A stretch of DNA of 64,000 nt from positions 1 to 64,000 of the forward strand of contig JACPTK010000035.1 of NCBI GenBank assembly GCA_016192825.1, given 5' to 3'. The notes beneath the pieces were generated by a model. The model did not search any database, had not been told where the DNA came from, and worked only from the letters and a program-made list of their open reading frames with translations. Shown one piece after another: positions 62,227 through 64,000 of this stretch; positions within the stretch are counted from its first letter, which is position 1; the number at the start of each line of letters is the position of its first letter. Source of the stretch: Betaproteobacteria bacterium. GTDB lineage: Bacteria; Pseudomonadota; Gammaproteobacteria; Burkholderiales; SG8-41. Both the position numbers and the translations under genes were made by a program.

Positions 62227-63296
62227 GGACGCTGCGGCGCTACCTCGCGACGGAGATCGTGGCGGCGACCGCCCTGGTGTTTGCCGCGCTGGTGATGCTG
62301 TTCGCGTTCTTCGACCTGGTCGAACAGATCAAGGACCTCGGGCGCGGCGCCTACACCCTGCGCCGCATCCTGATCTACGTGCTGCTGTCCGTGCCGGACC
62401 ACGTCTACGAGCTGTTCCCGGTCGCGGCGCTGATCGGAACCCTGTTCGCGCTCGCGCAGCTGGTGGCGGGCTCGGAGTACACGGTGATGCGCACCTCGGG
62501 CGTGTCCACCGCGCGTTTTGCGGCGGCGCTCGCCGCGATCGGGAGCCTGTTCGCGGTGCTCACGTTCGTGATCGGTGAATTCATCGCGCCGCCGGCGGAA
62601 CAGCTCGCCCAGCGCGTGCGCTCCCAGGCCATCACCGGCCTGGTGGCGCAGGAATTCCGTTCCGGCCTGTGGATCAAGGACGACAGGAGCTTCATCAACG
62701 TGGTCGAGGTGCTGCCGGACTCGACGCTGCGCGGGGTGAGGATCTACGAATTCGACAATGAATACCGGCTGCTTTCGATCAGCTACGCCAGGCACGGCGC
62801 CTACCAGAGCGACCGCCACTGGTTGCTGCGGAACGTCACCCAGACCCGTTTCGAGACCATGAAGACTTCGACGCGCGAGATCGCAGAGGCAAAATGGCAG
62901 TCGGTGCTCGAGCCGGATCTCATCAACGTGCTGCTGGTCAAGCCCGAACAGATGTCGGCGTTGAGCCTCTACTCGTATACGCAGCACCTCAAGGAAAACC
63001 GCCAGAAGGCGCTGCGTTACGAGATCGCGCTGTGGACCAAGCTCACCTATCCGCTGGCGGTGCTGGTGATGATGGTGCTGGCGCTGCCATTCGCCCACTT
63101 CCAGGGACGGCAGACCGGAGTGGGCGCCAAGATATTCGCCGGGATCATGCTCGGGATCGTCTTCCACTTCCTGAACCGCCTGTTCTCGCACCTGGGGCTG
63201 CTCAACGACTGGCCGTCGCTGGTCAGCGCGCTCATGCCCACCGTAACCTTCCTCACCGTCGCGGTGGGGATGATGTGGTGGCAGGAGCGCCGCTAG
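62223..63296 (+). CDS. lptG: LPS export permease LptG
   Basis: 357 residues. MRTLRRYLATEIVAATALVF and FDLVEQIKDLGRGAYTLRRI, LVAGSEYTVMRTSGVSTARF, FAHFQGRQTGVGAKIFAGIM are conserved LptG regions. The TAG stop is the first CTAG of a dispersed element. Confidence 0.94.
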   Translation: MRTLRRYLATEIVAATALVFAALVMLFAFFDLVEQIKDLGRGAYTLRRILIYVLLSVPDHVYELFPVAALIGTLFALAQLVAGSEYTVMRTSGVSTARFAAALAAIGSLFAVLTFVIGEFIAPPAEQLAQRVRSQAITGLVAQEFRSGLWIKDDRSFINVVEVLPDSTLRGVRIYEFDNEYRLLSISYARHGAYQSDRHWLLRNVTQTRFETMKTSTREIAEAKWQSVLEPDLINVLLVKPEQMSALSLYSYTQHLKENRQKALRYEIALWTKLTYPLAVLVMMVLALPFAHFQGRQTGVGAKIFAGIMLGIVFHFLNRLFSHLGLLNDWPSLVSALMPTVTFLTVAVGMMWWQERR

Positions 63297-63500
63297 CAGC
63301 CTGTCGGACTTGGCATTCCGACAGGCTGCTCACAGCAAAACCGCCTGCGAATTTCGAATGACATTCGGGATGACGACCCATCTTGGCCTCCAACGGACGC
63401 GCGCGCGGGCTGAAAATAAGGCTTTTACAGCCTTTTTCTTCTGTTTTTGCGCGGGCGGTTTTGCATCAGGAGTTTGTCGGCCCTAAGTCCGACAAACTCC
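63294..63500 (-). repeat. MITE-like dispersed element, copy 4 (inverted)
   Basis: Inverted relative to the other copies: AGCAGCCTGTCGGA hairpin first, then the inverted-repeat-bounded core (GCAAAACCGCCTGCG..GGCGGTTTTGC), then the AGTTTGTCGG hairpin. Lies between the convergent lptG and RDD genes and supplies the stop codons of both. Confidence 0.9.
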
Positions 63501-63911
63501 CGTGCCCGCCAGCCGGTCGTGAAGAAACAGGCGCTCGCGGTCGACCAGCGCCCATAGAAAGCCGGCGCCCAGCAGCAAGGTTCCCGGGAGGGCGAAGAGA
63601 AAGCGCCTCAGGGCATGCTCCCGCGTCAGGGGACCGCCTTCGCGCGTCACGAGCCGCATGCGCCAGGTCTTCATGGGCAGCGTCTGGCCGCCGCGGCGCC
63701 ACTGGACGATGAAGTAGGCCGCGGCCAGCGCGGCGAGATAGAGCTGGAGCAGGGCACGGGCCAGGACCCGATCCGCTCCGTGCATCAGCATCACGAACGG
63801 AAGCGACCCGACAAGCAGCACCGCGGCGAGCAGCAGCGCTTCATACGCCAGCCCCAGCGCGCGGCGCGCAAGGCCCGCGGCCGGCGCCCCATGCTCGGCG
63901 TCGGGACGCAT
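63483..63911 (-). CDS. RDD-family membrane protein
   Basis: 142 residues with three hydrophobic segments: LARRALGLAYEALLLAAVLL, ALLQLYLAALAAAYFIVQWR, FLFALPGTLLLGAGFLWALV, and the RDD features GQTLPMKTWRMRLV and LLFLHDRLAGT-like end. Function unknown. The last residues (GVCRT) and stop come from the dispersed element, so the native C-terminus was probably altered. Confidence 0.85.
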   Translation of the reverse strand: MRPDAEHGAPAAGLARRALGLAYEALLLAAVLLVGSLPFVMLMHGADRVLARALLQLYLAALAAAYFIVQWRRGGQTLPMKTWRMRLVTREGGPLTREHALRRFLFALPGTLLLGAGFLWALVDRERLFLHDRLAGTGVCRT

Positions 63912-63932
63912 CGGGGTGAAATGGCCGCGGCG

Positions 63933-64000
63933 TTACTGGGCCGCCGCCGCCGGCGTATCGGCGGTTGCCGTTCCGACGGGTGGCGCGACTGCCGGCGCCT
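63933..64000 (-). CDS. C-terminal end of a further gene (partial)
   Basis: A frame open to the window edge ends APAVAPPVGTATADTPAAAA then Q and a TAA stop (63935-63933). An Ala/Pro-rich tail of this kind is common in DUF3106-like proteins that precede RDD genes in betaproteobacteria, but 21 residues do not allow a firm call. Confidence 0.5.
   Translation of the reverse strand, partial: APAVAPPVGTATADTPAAAAQ

Overview
The window looks like a chromosome segment of a high-GC, sulfur-oxidising betaproteobacterium. This rests on a complete reverse-type dsr locus (dsrA, B, E, F, H, C, M, K, L, J, O, P, N, R), a tusA-dsrE2 pair, cysG, and a housekeeping tail (valS, holC, pepA | lptF, lptG, an RDD-family gene) in an order common in that class. 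No tRNA, rRNA, integrase, transposase or CRISPR array was seen.

Region 1 (1-18.1 kb) is an accessory, defence-like island. It holds: an ORF6N remnant; a three-gene overlapping operon (TIGR04255 family, HTH protein, unknown protein) behind a promoter overlapped by an inverted repeat; two integron gene cassettes with recognisable attC sites but no integrase; a three-gene restriction-modification-like operon (two Eco57I/N6-type methylase proteins and a GIY-YIG-SF2 helicase fusion); a type III-like set in which Mod has lost its 5' end, followed by a 47-codon ORF with twin palindromes, a DUF1016 nuclease, a Res helicase-nuclease, and a TerB-zinc-ribbon protein. A composite dispersed element, two copies of which carry an octamer VNTR, recurs four times, at both ends of the island and inside it. 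One copy abuts the truncated mod.

Region 2 (18.1-46.8 kb) is the sulfur-oxidation region. A minus-strand group (TauD-like dioxygenase, helical-repeat protein, Cas6/Cmx6-like protein) reads away from dsrA. The dsr genes run on the plus strand from 21.6 to 34.4 kb and are followed by a GAF histidine kinase and a NarL-type regulator. A second, minus-strand DsrMK-like pair with a 2Fe-2S/flavin reductase follows. Next come cysG, a Rieske ferredoxin and a TrpD2-like gene. A persulfide-sensor-type ArsR regulator is divergent from tusA-dsrE2-fadL. Together these would supply sulfane sulfur (TusA, DsrE2, DsrEFH, DsrC), oxidise it at siroheme DsrAB and pass electrons through DsrL and DsrMKJOP. CysG and DsrN would make siroheme. 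Three DsrC-family paralogues carry two, one and none of the two C-terminal cysteines.

Region 3 (46.3-64 kb) holds an SCP2-like periplasmic protein, an envelope-export operon (ArsR-rhodanese regulator, RND/MMPL exporter, LolA-like protein, outer-membrane barrel), a FecR-domain protein, a GST, an MFS exporter, valS with an unusual N-terminal fusion, holC, pepA, lptFG, an RDD protein and the end of one more gene.

Two further repeat families mark regions 2 and 3. One is a MITE-like element of about 200 bp bounded by TGTCGG/CCGACA hairpins (four copies plus solitary hairpins), often supplying the TAG stop of the gene before it. The other is a set of intergenic arrays of the heptamer GTGANNN facing inverted NNNTCAC arrays (three spacers).
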